This document shows, one piece after another, positions 1-10,399 of a DNA stretch of 64,000 nt; position 1 is the stretch's first letter, and every line of letters begins with the position of its first letter. The translations under genes were made by a program, and so were the position numbers. The stretch comes from Conchocele bisecta. Taxonomy: Eukaryota > Mollusca > Bivalvia > Lucinida > Thyasiridae. A model generated the notes under the pieces. It was given only the letters and a program-made list of their open reading frames with translations, ran no database searches and had not been told where the DNA came from. The stretch is from positions 110,162,773 to 110,226,772 of the forward strand of contig CM055265.1 of the NCBI GenBank assembly GCA_029237695.1. Direction: 5' to 3'.

Positions 1-122
1 GTTATATTTTCGCATTGAAATATTTAAACCTGCAAGTGTACTCAACCATCTAGTAAAATGGACTAAGACCGATCTCAACCAATCAACGTAGAGATGACAT
101 AGACTATCCTACGCAAACTAAT

Positions 123-376
123 TTTTGTGGACAAAAATGAATTCTGTCCCACAAAACTGAATTTTCTTCACAAAACTCAATTCTGTCTTACAAAATTGAA
201 TCCTTTATAACAAAAATGAATTTTGTATACGAAACGTATGCAGAATTGAATTTTGTGACACAGAATTGACAGAACTGAATTTTGTGACACAGAATTGAAT
301 TTTGTGACACAGAATTGAATTTTGTGATTTTTAGTGTTACAAAACTCAATTTTGTCTGGACAAAATTGGTTTTGTA
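123..376. repeat. AATT/ACAAAATT array with about 20-bp period
   Basis: The motif AATTTTGT or its complement ACAAAATT recurs. AATT cores start near 140, 160, 179, 199, 219, 249, 278, 298, 318 and 348. Spacings are 20, 19, 20, 20, 30, 29, 20, 20 and 30 bp, all close to multiples of ten. The left half reads ACAAAACTGAATT and the right half AATTTTGTGACACAG. No clear terminal inverted repeat was found. The open frame on the minus strand here only follows the repeat. Confidence 0.7.
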
Positions 377-412
377 CACATAATTAACCTGTCCTGCATG
401 GCACCCCGTATA

Positions 413-512
413 CAGTGGGGTCAGCGTGTAAGTGCACACACGAACGAACAGGACAGGTTGGAATCAACCTGTCGTGTTCGTTCGTGTGTGCACTTACACG
501 CTGACCCCACTG
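413..512. mobile_element. Family D foldback MITE, 100 bp
   Basis: Almost perfect palindrome beginning CAGTGGGGTCAGCG and ending CGCTGACCCCACTG, flanked by TA at 411-412 and 513-514, as expected of a Tc1/mariner-type TA duplication. Other copies lie at 32766-32865 (also exactly 100 bp) and 34748-34880. It is non-coding and could form a long hairpin. Confidence 0.85.
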
Positions 513-572
513 TAACCCAACACTAGTTTTAGTAGTTATATCGAACAGTATAGACATAGCTGAAACAACTCA

Positions 573-822
573 ATCATTTATTATATTGATAGCGACTCGC
601 GGTGGTATCAGGCTATTTTCTTATGCAAATGAGGCATGATATTTTTTAATTATTTATACTAATTAAATGCGCCACCTGAAAAAAATCATATTTTAGACAG
701 ATTATAAAGTATGATCATTGCATATCAACAATACATACAGATACATATTAATGTCCGTTAACATTTTAAGGAAACACGGTTATCGCCCCTGGTATCAGTG
801 TAGGGTAATGGTGAATGAATGT
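573..822 (-). mobile_element. Family A fragment
   Basis: Reverse-orientation piece of the 503-bp family A, lacking both ends. It shares the words GGTGGTATCAGGC, ATGCAAATGAG, CGCCACCTGAAAA and AACACGGTTATCGCCCC with full copies at 9893-10395 and 13469-13971. Confidence 0.8.
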
Positions 823-1161
823 CATCATCTGGATCAAATCCCTCGAATAATGATATCTCAAGACAAAATCAGTCTGTGGTTATCATTATTACATTTTTAT
901 CAATCTTTGTTCTTTACACAAATCCTCATGAGACCTCGGATTCTTCACTTGCGCGTGCTTTACTAGATATACATCATGATAAGCATTCAACCACTACTTG
1001 TCTTCCTTAAACCTACTGGGAATTGAAAACAGATTGACACACATACTTTTTATAAGATAACTACATGTACATCTATACTAGCTGCGCATAGACACGCTAA
1101 CCCGATATCAAAGCCTGCCGTATTTCGGATTCGAAATTTATGTTAACTCATAATCGTAGTT
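823..1161. other. Stretch with no recognised feature
   Basis: About 340 bases between repeat copies. The short open frames here start inside family A or lack any family likeness. I see no splice-bounded exon, RNA gene or tandem repeat. Confidence 0.4.
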
Positions 1162-1453
1162 ATAGAGAATAATAGGTTAGTGCCGTGAATGGGAAAACAT
1201 ATCTGGCAAGCTTAGGAAACGGGATGGGCGAGGCTATGCCGAGCACATCCCGTTTCCGTGCCGCATCAGATATTGTTTTCCATTCACGGCACTAACCTAC
1301 TATTCTATTTATCCCGTCAACACATGCAAATGGCTTTAAAATGCAAAAATAAATAACCCCAACGACCGAACATATTCATACGCAGTGATTAGGTCGTATT
1401 GACAGGATATCAAAAATGTTTCACGGCACATATGCACTGTGTTGACGGGATAA
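1162..1453. mobile_element. Family K inverted-repeat element
   Basis: Begins TAGAGAATAATAGGTTAGTG and contains a long palindrome (about 1172-1307) around GGAAACGGGATG / CATCCCGTTTCC. It is followed by a TATCCCGTCAACAC segment and ends near TGTTGACGGGATAAA. Related copies are at 1775-1975, 24249-24484 and 48524-48722. It is non-coding. Confidence 0.75.
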
Positions 1454-1489
1454 AACCATGTACAATTCGTCGCATAAAATGTTACGTGA

Positions 1490-1557
1490 TTGATTGATTG
1501 GTTGATGATTAGTTGAGTGGTTGGTCGATTGACCGATCGATCGATCGATTGATTCAT
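1490..1557. repeat. GATT/GATC microsatellite
   Basis: Imperfect GATT and GATC tetranucleotide run (GATTGATTGATTGG, then GATCGATCGATCGATT). Confidence 0.8.
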
Positions 1558-1774
1558 TATTATTTTACGTGCGTTTAAGAGACAGCAATGTCATATGCAG
1601 ACGGGATTTTTAATGAAATTATAGTTACAGACAGAAACCAAATTTCAGCCACATTTTTCACTCAAGGTTACACAACCCGAAAATATGCGTGGGATTCTTT
1701 CGTACATAGAATGTTCGTATTATCTGTGGTAGCTAATTTGCTAAAACAGACATTTGAAGTCATTACATACATAA

Positions 1775-2155
1775 TGCATTTTTATCCCGTCAACACAGTG
1801 CGTATGTGCCGTGAAACACGGTGCCGTGAAACATTTTTGATATCCAGTCAATACAATTTTTGCATTTTACAGCGCGGCACGGAAACGGGATGTGCTCGGT
1901 AGAGCCTCGCCCATCCCGTTTCCTGAGCCTTGCCAGATATTTTTCCCATTCACGGCACTAACCTACTATTCTCTATCTATTTTCCTTATTTCCGAACCAA
2001 AGTATATGTTGTGACCACTCATTTGAACCGTCTCGGCGAGACGGTTCAAATGAGTGGTCACAACATATACTTCTGATGAGAAATAAAGAAATTCTTGAGC
2101 CTTGCCAGATATTTTTTCCCATTCACGGCACTAACCTACTATTCTCTATAACATG
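1775..2155. mobile_element. Family K copy interrupted by family F palindrome
   Basis: Family K sequence (TATCCCGTCAACACAGTGCG... CACGGCACTAACCTACTATT) runs to about 1975. A family F foldback (1978-2091, core CCGTCTCGGCGAGACGG) follows, and then the last roughly 55 bp of K is repeated (1922-1975 against 2096-2150). F is therefore bracketed by a long direct duplication of the K end. Confidence 0.7.
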
Positions 2156-2203
2156 TCTATATGCACACTAGCTATTCTCTATATCCGTTGCCAGATACAT
2201 GTA

Positions 2204-2419
2204 CAGTGGAACCTCTCTAAACCGGACACCGTGGGGATATCACAGGGTGTCCGGTTTAGAGAGACTCCACTGTGAAACATAAATATAACTAAGTCAGGAC
2301 ACGCGTATGTGCTTTACGATCAGGAACACATACTATCATCGGAGATATATGGAAACAAAATATATCCAAATTAAGCACAACTAACTTGTCTCTGTGTTCG
2401 GTTTCGAGAGGTTCGACTG
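2204..2419. mobile_element. Family P element (pogo/mariner-type ends)
   Basis: Starts CAGTGGAACCTCTCTAAACC, carries an inner foldback copy of its own end (GGTGTCCGGTTTAGAGAGAC), and ends TTTCGAGAGGTTCGACTG. TA is present at 2202-2203 and 2420-2421. Related copies are at 25952-26351, 31020-31212, 39984-40194 and 40881-41095. CAGT-starting ends with TA target sites fit non-autonomous Tc1/mariner/pogo elements. Confidence 0.8.
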
Positions 2420-2495
2420 TATATAAGTTAGCGGAAAAATCGAAATGTGTGATGTTTGAACGAGGCCGAAACTCGAGCGTGTTCCTGTTTACTAC

Positions 2496-3105
2496 CTTGA
2501 TGTATATGATATGTGTAGTCTATGGAAATGACGGGTGAGGTGTATACTACACTTGATGTATATGATATGTGCAGTCTATGGAAATGACGGGTGAGGTGTA
2601 TACTACACTTGATGTATATGATATGTGCAGTCTACGGAAATGACGGGTGAGGTGTATACTACACTTGATGTATATGATATGCAGTCTACGGAAATGACGG
2701 GTGAGGTGTATACTACACTTGATGTATATGATATGTGCAGTCTACGGAAATGACGGGTGAGGTGTATACTACACTTGATGTATATGATATGTGCAGTCTA
2801 CGGAAATGACGGGTGAGGTGTATACTACACTTGATGTATATGATATGTGCAGTCTACGGAAATGACGGGTGAGGTGTATACTACACTTGATGTATATGAT
2901 ATGTGCAGTCTATGGAAATGACGGGTGAGGTGCATACTACCTTGATTGATATGATGTCATCATGAAATGACTGATGTATACACTTGATGTATGATATGTC
3001 ATCTATGGAAATGACGGTTGAGGTGTATACTACACTTGATGTATATGATATGTGCAGTCTATGGAAATGACGGGTGAGGTGTATACTACACTTGATGTAT
3101 AGTCT
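2496..3105. repeat. 56-bp minisatellite
   Basis: About ten copies of a 56-bp unit starting CTTGATGTATATGATATGTG and containing GGAAATGACGGGTGAGG. Copies are nearly identical on the left; one lacks 2 bp, and a decayed, shortened unit lies near 2940-3000. A single-copy relative is visible at about 36848-36903. Confidence 0.9.
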
Positions 3106-3404
3106 AGGGTGGGTAGGCGATTGGGTAAATTTACTGGTTAAGGTTTAGCCACACTAAATCATCAGATATTCATGCGCGGTGTAGTAGCACGTTAAAAAAT
3201 AAGCCAGATTTGTTATGCCATAGACAGACAGTCTTTGCTTGCAGAAACCAGTCAATTGTTGCACTGATATATATACTTCACAGGCATGTTAATGTAGCAT
3301 TTACATCAGTTTAAATCATATGCTCTGGGATTATTTTGTAAGTCGGAGAATGTTTGTCATGTGAGGCGGTTTAAATTCCAGCCGCTGACTTTTTGCTCCA
3401 CCAC

Positions 3405-3713
3405 CTGTAGACTAATTCACCAACTTTGCAAAGTATACTTTTCTAGCAAAGTATACTTTGACAGAGAAATCATTTATATTTCCTGATATGCATTATGTCA
3501 TAAAGAACTAACGACTGCATTTTCTTGACGAGTAAAAGTATGCAGAATTATTATACTGAATTTATTACATTATCACAGCCAAAATGGCTGTGATAATGTA
3601 AACAATTCAGTATAATAACAATTAATAAATTTATCATTAAATTGAAAATTTCTCCCTCAAAGTATACTTTGCTACATAAGTACACTTTGCAATGTTGGTG
3701 AAATAGGCTACAG
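3405..3713. mobile_element. Family H MITE
   Basis: About 300-bp inverted-repeat element. Its ends resemble CAGTAGCCTATTTCACCAA. Sub-terminal CAAAGTATACTTT words surround a central hairpin, TTACATTATCACAGCC / GGCTGTGATAATGTAA. Other copies are at 6970-7246, 42051-42308, 46915-47424 and 57798-58105. Confidence 0.85.
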
Positions 3714-3957
3714 GGTGGTCACAGGAGAAAGAATTTATATTTCTTAACAATAATTAAACCTATATTTTAATTAGTGAATATCCAGAGCAGAGTGGGTGCA
3801 GTTTATGGTGAAATATGTCCCACAACATCCATACGAAAAATGAAAACAGCAGAGGATAGCAAAATGTGCGGTCATTGGTAAGTTTATATAGGAAAAATCA
3901 ATGGTGGAGGTGGACCTGAAGTTCTGCGTCTTAAGTTCCAGTCTATCACCGGTGCCA

Positions 3958-4196
3958 GGGGCCCGTTTCACTAAACTTCGTACGACAAAAATGTTCGTAC
4001 GAAGGTTTCTGTCAATTAACTGCACACATCAAAGTGGTTCACTAATGCTGCCATCATCCACCTACATGTAAGGACCATTCAATCTGAAATAATTCAACAA
4101 AGATTTCAGCATCGGCAGCGAATGCCGACTTTGTTGTCAATTTTAGTTTTGCACTTACGAACTTTTTAGTCGTACGAAGTTTATTGAAACGACCCC
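3958..4196. mobile_element. Family B MITE (variant B2)
   Basis: Starts GGGGCCCGTTTCACTAAAC and ends GTTTATTGAAACGACCCC, with TTCGTACGA inside both ends. The interior differs from the common B type (CTAATGCTGCCATCATCC) and matches the copy split at 27994-29216. Confidence 0.8.
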
Positions 4197-4272
4197 ATGT
4201 CCGTACGCAGACATTAATTTAGGGGGGTGCGTTATCGACGGCGGCGCGAAGGGCTAAACAGACCTAGGCAGA

Positions 4273-4519
4273 TTAACATTTTCATTGCTAAGTAACTGGA
4301 ATGGATTTGTATATGCTAATTTTGCAATTAATACAATCATCACAAAATGATTTTCGGACCAGTCCATTTATGAACATGGTGTGTGTTTGTTCTCAAAATT
4401 ATGAAAACTTCTTGAAAAAAGTGCAGATCCTGATGAGACGGCTCGTCACGAGCCGGCTCATCTGGATCTACACTTTTTGCCAATACCACTATACAGGCCT
4501 GTGGTGTTGAAAGGGCTAA
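4273..4519. mobile_element. Family C copy, decayed
   Basis: Starts at TTAA with an altered end and carries the family C hairpin GATGAGACGGCTCGTCACGAG / CCGGCTCATC. It ends TGAAAGGGCTAA, where the expected TTAA has become CTAA. Better copies are at 8912-9154 and 42773-43015. Confidence 0.7.
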
Positions 4520-4657
4520 TGGGGGTGCGTAGGCACCAGTCGCAACCCCTCTACGTAAGGGCCTGGCTGCATATGCACAGAGCGTACGTCAACCTATGCG
4601 AATGTCCGGGTTGTTGGTTCCAACAAAGGATTTGTACTGTCGGCCATGTAGATCTAG

Positions 4658-5611
4658 TATGAGTGGCGATTCATGTCATAAGTGCCGTTTATAACGTGTT
4701 AGAGAAGTAACGCGTTACTTGTGAGAAGTAACGCGTTACTAATGTATGTACTATATAGTGAAACACATATTTGTAACGCGTTACTGCTCAACAGTAACGC
4801 GTTACAAGACTAGCAGTGAGTAACGCGTTATAAATTGTCTGTAACGCGTTACAAATCCTCTATATTGGCGGATCGTGCCATAAGTACAGTTTCTAACGTG
4901 TTAGAGTTCTAACGCGTTACTCTTGGTAAGTAACGCGTTACTTCTTAGAAGTAACGCGTTACAAATGTATGATGTATACAAAACAATATCAATATCTAAC
5001 GAGTTAGTGAAGCAGGAGTAACGCGTTACTTATTTTTGGTAACGCGTTACTGCTTGACCAATCAGAGCTCATGTTTAGTTACAATACCCGCCATTTCTCC
5101 AGAAGACCGGGAATGTGTAAAGTACGGACTGGACGCAAGCTTACGAACTGTACATATAGTGATGTCAACAGCGGCCCACTGACAGTGTTAGATACATTGC
5201 CTAATTTGTATAATATTGAAAATGTGCAGCTCCCATTCTATGCCGAAAAGAAAAGAGTTTTTGACAACTTTCGCCTTTTTAACTGTAAGTCATTTTTGCC
5301 CTGTATATCGGAGTTCTAGTTCGTGGTTTACACCTACCTCAAAGGACCGCGAAAACAACAACAATAGTGTTCTGCTGTTCTGCACCGTTTTCCGATCAAT
5401 CATTATCTTATGGCGCTATCACGGTACGAGCAATTGCTCAGAAGATGCATGAGGCGTATGGTGGAAGTAGACACCGGCGCGGATTCGGTCAAGTGACGCC
5501 CCCAATACTGAATATACCAAAATCCTGGATCCGCCCCTGGCTTCTCACAAGTAACGCGTTACTTCTCTAACGCGTTAGAAACGGCACTTATGACATGAAT
5601 CGCCACTCATA
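4658..5611. mobile_element. 954-bp TIR element with phased GTAACGCGTTAC array
   Basis: Long terminal inverted repeats (about 65 bp) start TATGAGTGGCGATTCATGTC and end with the complement. ATCTAG flanks both sides (4652-4657 and 5612-5617), suggesting a target duplication. Thirteen exact TAACGCGTTA palindromes occur: eleven at 4708-5049 and two near the right end. Variants TAACGTGTTA (4692, 4894) and TAACGAGTTA (4997) add three more. Pairs or triplets are spaced exactly 21 bp (4707/4728, 4773/4794, 4820/4841, 4909/4930/4951, 5018/5039), and a 16-bp spacing recurs at both termini. The middle (about 5070-5540) has no array and no convincing gene, so it looks non-autonomous. I do not recognise the family. 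Confidence 0.85.
5472..5540. mobile_element. Tiny family J-like inverted repeat
   Basis: A 70-bp stretch between CGGCGCGGATTCGG and TCCTGGATCCGCCCCTGG. It resembles the ends of family J with almost all of the interior lost, and lies inside the GTAACGCGTTAC element. Confidence 0.45.
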
Positions 5612-5785
5612 ATCTAGTTACGTAGTTAACAGAATGAAAATGCTGACGGAAGATGCATTTTGTGTCTGGCTTATAACAATGTCCCCATTTACTGGATTAG
5701 CTACTTGTAGGTAACCCAATAGCGGCATCTGGTATATCCCAATATAGACCGCTTACAGTTACATTAGTAGGAAAGTTTTGTGAAA

Positions 5786-6440
5786 AAAAAATCCTATTTT
5801 CTTTATTTCTTCTCTAAAGTATATGTTGTTACCACTCATTTGAACCGGCTCGGCGAGACGGTTCCAATGAGTGGTAACAATATACACCTTTATGGAAAAT
5901 AAACAAAATATGAATCACATTTAAAATAGTTTATCCTTAGACTGCAATGGATACAGTTACAGTAGTAGGTAAATTTTGAGAAAACAATTCCTGTTATCTT
6001 TCTTTCTTCTCGAAAGTATATGTTGTTACCACTCATTTGAACCGTCTCGGCGAGAGGGTTCCAATGAGTGGTAACACAATACACTTTTATGGAAAAATAA
6101 AGAAAATATGAATCAAATTTAAAATAGAAGTGAGAAAAAAAATCCCGTTTTCTGTATTTCTTCTCGAAAGTATATATAATATGTTGTTGCCACTCGTCGA
6201 GACTGTTCAAATGCGTGGTAACAACATATACTTTCGAGCAGAAATAAAGAAAATATGGATTGTTTGCTCTCCAAAGACACATGCCACTGTACCTGCCCAT
6301 ATCCTATTGCAGTCTACGGATAAACTATTTTTAATCTGATGATTTTGTTCATTTTTCCATAAAATTATATGTTGTTACCACTCGTTTCAACCGTCTCTTT
6401 CTCAACTTTCGGGAAGAAATAAAGAAAATAGGATTTGTTT
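5786..6440. repeat. Cluster of four family F palindromes
   Basis: Four imperfect palindromes lie in a row, each of the form TTTATTTCTTCTCGAAAGTA...TATGTTGTTACCACTC, then CGTCTCGGCGAGACGG, then the complement. Shared linkers such as GCAGTCTAAGGAAAAACTAT occur in both orientations. The last copy (about 6340-6440) lacks its centre. Further F copies are at 1978-2091, 41531-41605 and 52731-52800. Confidence 0.75.
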
Positions 6441-6513
6441 TCTCAAAAGTTACATGATACTGTAACTTTATCCATATTCCATTGCAGTCTAAGGAAAAAC
6501 TATTTTACATCTC

Positions 6514-6633
6514 GGGGCCGTTTCACTAAACTTCGTACGACTAAAATGTTCGTAAGTGAAAATTTAGGATCGTCTGGAAATTCGATTTAGCATAAGATGC
6601 CTCATATGCAGCATATGCTCAATATATGTAAAT
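6514..6633. mobile_element. Family B, truncated
   Basis: Left half of family B: GGGGCCGTTTCACTAAACTT, then CGTACGACTAAAATG and a decayed GCAGCATATGCTCAATA hairpin region. The right half is missing. Confidence 0.7.
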
Positions 6634-6699
6634 GCAATAAATATGTTCTGTACATATATAACGACGTCATATGTGGTCATTTTCGAGCATAAAACGTTA

Positions 6700-6836
6700 C
6701 CTGATAAATAGAATACCAGGCTCGGCTCGGAAACAGTAGGAATTCCTCGGCAAGCCTCGGAATTCCTACGCGTTTCCTAGCCTTGCCTGATAAACTTGAT
6801 ATCAAAAGACACTAGCCTGGTATTCTCTATACACAG
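6700..6836. repeat. Family K-like foldback
   Basis: Inverted repeat around GGAATTCCTCGGCAAGCC. It starts ATAGAATACCAGGC and ends GCCTGGTATTCTCTATA. The layout matches family K (hairpin, GATATCAAAA word, TATTCTCTATA end) but the sequence is diverged. Confidence 0.55.
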
Positions 6837-6969
6837 GCCGCATAACCCATAAGCTCGTTTTCTCAAACCGCAGCCAAATATATGAGCATTTGATTTGCGC
6901 TTTGTTGTTCTTAAACGACATGATACAGTTTTCCTAAGTCTGTTGCGCATCTGCGCAGCGCATGCTGAT

Positions 6970-7246
6970 CAGTAGCCGATTTCATCAAAGTATGCTTTGA
7001 GGGAGTAAACATTTATTTTTTTACGAAATGCATTATTTCATATAGTACTAACGACTGCATATATTTGATGATTTAAAGTATGCAGAATTATTATACTGAA
7101 TTTATTACATTATCACAGCCATATTGATAATGAAATAAATTCAGTGTACGAAAAATAATAAATTTATCTTTAAATTGAAAGTTTCTCCCTCAAAGTGTAC
7201 TTAGCAAGATAAGTATGCTTTGCAATTTTGGTGAAATCTGCTACTG
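6970..7246. mobile_element. Family H MITE
   Basis: Starts CAGTAGCCGATTTCATC and ends GGTGAAATCTGCTACTG. The central hairpin TTACATTATCACAGCC is decayed on its right arm. Confidence 0.8.
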
Positions 7247-7529
7247 GGGCTACACTGGTTGCAATAGCACACATCCCCATGTCTCCAACCACAGCAAAAC
7301 AAAAGCAGACTTGATTTGCGCTTTGCTGGCTTTACACACCATGATGTCGTTTTTGTCGGTCGGTTACATAACTGACAGCTGCAGCTGAAAGGTTACATAT
7401 GCCATGCTGTCTGTGACATATCAATTCCAACGGTGAACACGGGCTAACTATATTGGTAGTAAGGATTGTCACGTCCACGGGGCAAGGAAACGTCAAAATA
7501 ACATGTTAGTCTCAATAGATTCCGTTTTC

Positions 7530-7848
7530 CGTACATGCCCACTCAGTAGGCCCACAATGTTCTTTATATCAGAGACATCATTTGGGACAGTTTCTGGCAA
7601 ATTATACATTCATTCACCATTACCCCACGTATTGATTGGCATTAGTATACATTTTATATCAGACGTAAATTTCCACACTTATATCAGGGGCGATAACCGT
7701 GTTTCCGTAAAATCTTAGGGACATTACTATTTATTCTCTGTATTTATATTTTGATGTGTAATGATCATACTTTATAATCTGTCGAAAATATTAATTTTCA
7801 GGTGACGCATTTAAAGAACATTTTGTGCCTACTGAGTGGGCGTGTACC
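7530..7848 (+). mobile_element. Family A, internally deleted
   Basis: Has GTACATGCCCACTCAGTAGG at the left and CTGAGTGGGCGTGTACCT before TTAA at the right. The ATTTGCAT-containing half is missing: the sequence jumps from CAGGTGACGCATTTAA to AGAACATTTTGTGCC. Confidence 0.8.
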
Positions 7849-7880
7849 TTTAAAGGCACTGCTGTTCAGATATGCCTATA

Positions 7881-8450
7881 GTCTGTTTCACGAAAGCTGC
7901 CCAAATTTTACGGCTATATAAACAATGCAAAAACAATATTGTTTTCGATAATATTAAATTAAAGGAAAATTTAAGAATGAGCCTTCTTTTTATTTCGTGA
8001 TTTTTTGTCAAATATTGATTTTATTACGAAAAATTGATTTCTCTATGGGAATTTAACATGGGGGAAAAGAGGTAAAGGACTTGTGGGAGGGGTAAAAAAA
8101 AACATATTTTTTTTTGAAATTGGCTCCGAAACCTAGCTAGATAGCTTGGAAATGATCTAACTAAGAAAACAAAAGTTAAATTTTAAAAATCGGTCCAGTA
8201 TTTCTGAAATTCTAAAACATTTCCCCATGTTAAATCCCCATAGACATCTTCACTCCGTGAAGATGTCTATGGGGAATTTAACATGGGGAAATTTTGTTTT
8301 CGCAATAAAATCAATATTTGACGAAATTTCACGAAATAAAAAGAAGGCTCATTCTTAAATTTTCCTTTAATTTAATATTATCGAAAAAAATATGGTTTTT
8401 GAATTGTTTATATGGCCGTAAAATTTGGGCAGCTTTCGTGAAACAGATTA
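7881..8450. mobile_element. Family L foldback element
   Basis: Starts GTCTGTTTCACGAAAGCTGC and ends with GCAGCTTTCGTGAAACAGA. Long inverted arms meet at a hairpin at 8223-8291 (AGACATCTTCACTCCGTGAAG). The TA-flanked CTGTCTG ends of other copies suggest a TA-target element. Related copies are at 50091-50651 and 51455-51840. The short open frames inside are arm sequence. Confidence 0.75.
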
Positions 8451-8537
8451 TAGAAAGTGATGAAACAGAGTGTCAATCACGAGTTTTAATTGTAGATTTG
8501 TATCATATTGCTGATCCCAAATTTCTTTTACCAAACC

Positions 8538-8592
8538 CCGTTTTTTTCACAGGCGACTTATAAAGTCACCTGTGAAAAAATCAGGGTGTGGT
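8538..8592. repeat. Short palindrome
   Basis: TTTTTTCACAGGCGACTT is followed by AAGTCACCTGTGAAAAAA, a hairpin of about 50 bp. Confidence 0.6.
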
Positions 8593-8625
8593 GAAAGAAA
8601 ATGTTTATAATTGCTGAAAAATAAC

Positions 8626-8770
8626 TACTGTCTGTTCCACGAAATGCTGCCCAACATTTATTGTTGTAAAAACACTCCAAGCTGCTTATTTTTTTATACA
8701 TTGTGTACAAAACAATGCAAAACTAATTTTGAGAAATGAGCCTACTTTTTTATTTCAAGAAAATCAAGAA
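8626..8770. mobile_element. Family L half copy
   Basis: ACTACTGTCTGTTCCACGAA begins a left-end family L copy (GAGCCTACTTTTTTATTTC) that stops near 8770 without the inverted right arm. Confidence 0.55.
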
Positions 8771-8911
8771 TAAACCGTCATGGATGGTAAACAACAACAA
8801 CAACTATTATTGCGAACTGAACACTAATTATTAATGTGAAGGTCGTGCTAATGGTGGCGCAGGTATGTGACAAATGTGCAGATGATTCAAGTGTCCAACA
8901 GTGAGATTATA

Positions 8912-9154
8912 TTAACCCTTTCAACACCAAGTAACTAAATGGGCTGTTCCATGCCACTGTTTCATGCTATTTCATTGGTCCATTCAAATTTTCAGGCTAT
9001 TCCATTCTTCAGAAAGGGTAATTTTTTCAAATTTGATAACTATTAACAAACAGTGGAGATCCTGATGAGACGGCTCGTTACGAGCCGGCTCATCTGGATC
9101 TGCACTGTTTGCAAACATTGTCTCTATAGAGGTCTGTGGTGTTGAAAGGGTTAA
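8912..9154. mobile_element. Family C MITE
   Basis: TTAACCCTTTCAACACC at the left, GGTGTTGAAAGGGTTAA at the right, and a strong hairpin between GATCCTGATGAGACGGCTCG and its complement. TTAA at both borders suggests a TTAA target. It is near-identical to the copy at 42773-43015. Confidence 0.85.
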
Positions 9155-9162
9155 GAGTATCC

Positions 9163-9303
9163 ATCATATGCACTGATGTCGGGCAAGGATATTCCACCGA
9201 ATGTCAGAATATGTCGTCAGAGGCTTTGCCGAGTTTCTGACAACATATTCTGATCACGAGGGTGGAATATCCTTCTCTCACACCAGTGCATATGATGGAT
9301 ACT
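9163..9303. repeat. Foldback repeat
   Basis: Inverted repeat from AGTATCCATCATATGCACTG to its complement at 9303. The inner arms are GGATATTCCACC and GGTGGAATATCC. No other copy was seen in the window. Confidence 0.65.
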
Positions 9304-9590
9304 TTTTCTCGCCCCTACTTTTCTCGCCACGAATCTCAAAATATTTATCTGACCCAGAATAATACCCAACTTTTTACTCGCTGAATTTATGCGACTTTTG
9401 ATATGTCCAACGTGCTCGCCATGTCCAAAACGTCAAAACTTTGTTTTAGCCCACGAATTGGATGCTAATACCAGTTCAATGGATCGTTTACAAATTAATA
9501 TTAAATTAATGTTCAATGTCATCACCATTCAGCCCTCGCGTGACTATACGGATATCCTTATCTCAGGTCACCTGATGGGCGAGAAAAAAT
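9303..9590. repeat. Possible short-TIR element
   Basis: TTTTCTCGCCC at the left and GGGCGAGAAAA at the right, about 290 bp apart. The interior shows no family likeness. Only an 11-bp terminal match supports it. Confidence 0.35.
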
Positions 9591-9892
9591 GAATACACAT
9601 TTACATATCCGTTTTTGTATGAACAATAATTGTAGTCTAGCATTACTGGATCCAGATCCGGATACGGATAGCAAAACATCTGATCCAATATTAATGGAAG
9701 AAACTATTTTTAGTTGAAATTAACATGAAAATAAGACACACCACACTTCTGTGTTATTTTTCATAGGTTATGTTCACGACCATGACTATTTGAAAAGCAT
9801 GTTAACAAACACCTAAAGGAGTGTGTAAACAAGTACAAACTGCTACGTGACATTTCGAAAATCTCATTCTTGCCACACTTTCTGGACTTTAA

Positions 9893-10395
9893 AGGTACAT
9901 GCCCACTCAGTATGCACAAAATGTTCTTTATATCAGAGACATCATCTGAGACATTTTCTGGCAAATTAAACATGCATGCACCATAACCCCACGTATTGAT
10001 TGTCATTATTATACATTTTATATCCGACGTAAATTTCCACAATGATATCAGGGGCGATAACCGTGTTTCACTAAAATGTTAATGGGCATTACTATTTATT
10101 CTCTGTAGTTTAATTTTTGATGTGCAATGGTCATACTTTATAATCTTTCGAAAATATTCTTTTTTCATGTGGCGCATTTAATTAGTATAAATAATTAAAA
10201 AATATCATCCCTCATTTGCATAAGAAAATAGCCTGATACCACCACGAGTCACTATCAGTAAAATAAATAGTACTAACTGAGATATATGTATAGCGTGCAC
10301 TCGTAATTGTTAGAACTGGTTGAATAGTGACACAATTATACACTTATTAAATTCCTACAAAGAACAGTGTGTGCCTACTGAGTGGGCATGTACCT
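9893..10395 (+). mobile_element. Family A MITE, full length (503 bp)
   Basis: TTAA at 9889-9892 and 10396-10399 flank ends AGGTACATGCCCACTCAGTA and TACTGAGTGGGCATGTACCT. The exact TTAA duplication points to a piggyBac- or Kolobok-type TTAA integration. It has no coding capacity. The interior carries ATTTGCAT (octamer word) and a GATATCAGGGGCGATAACCG block found in all copies. Confidence 0.9.
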
Positions 10396-10399
10396 TTAA

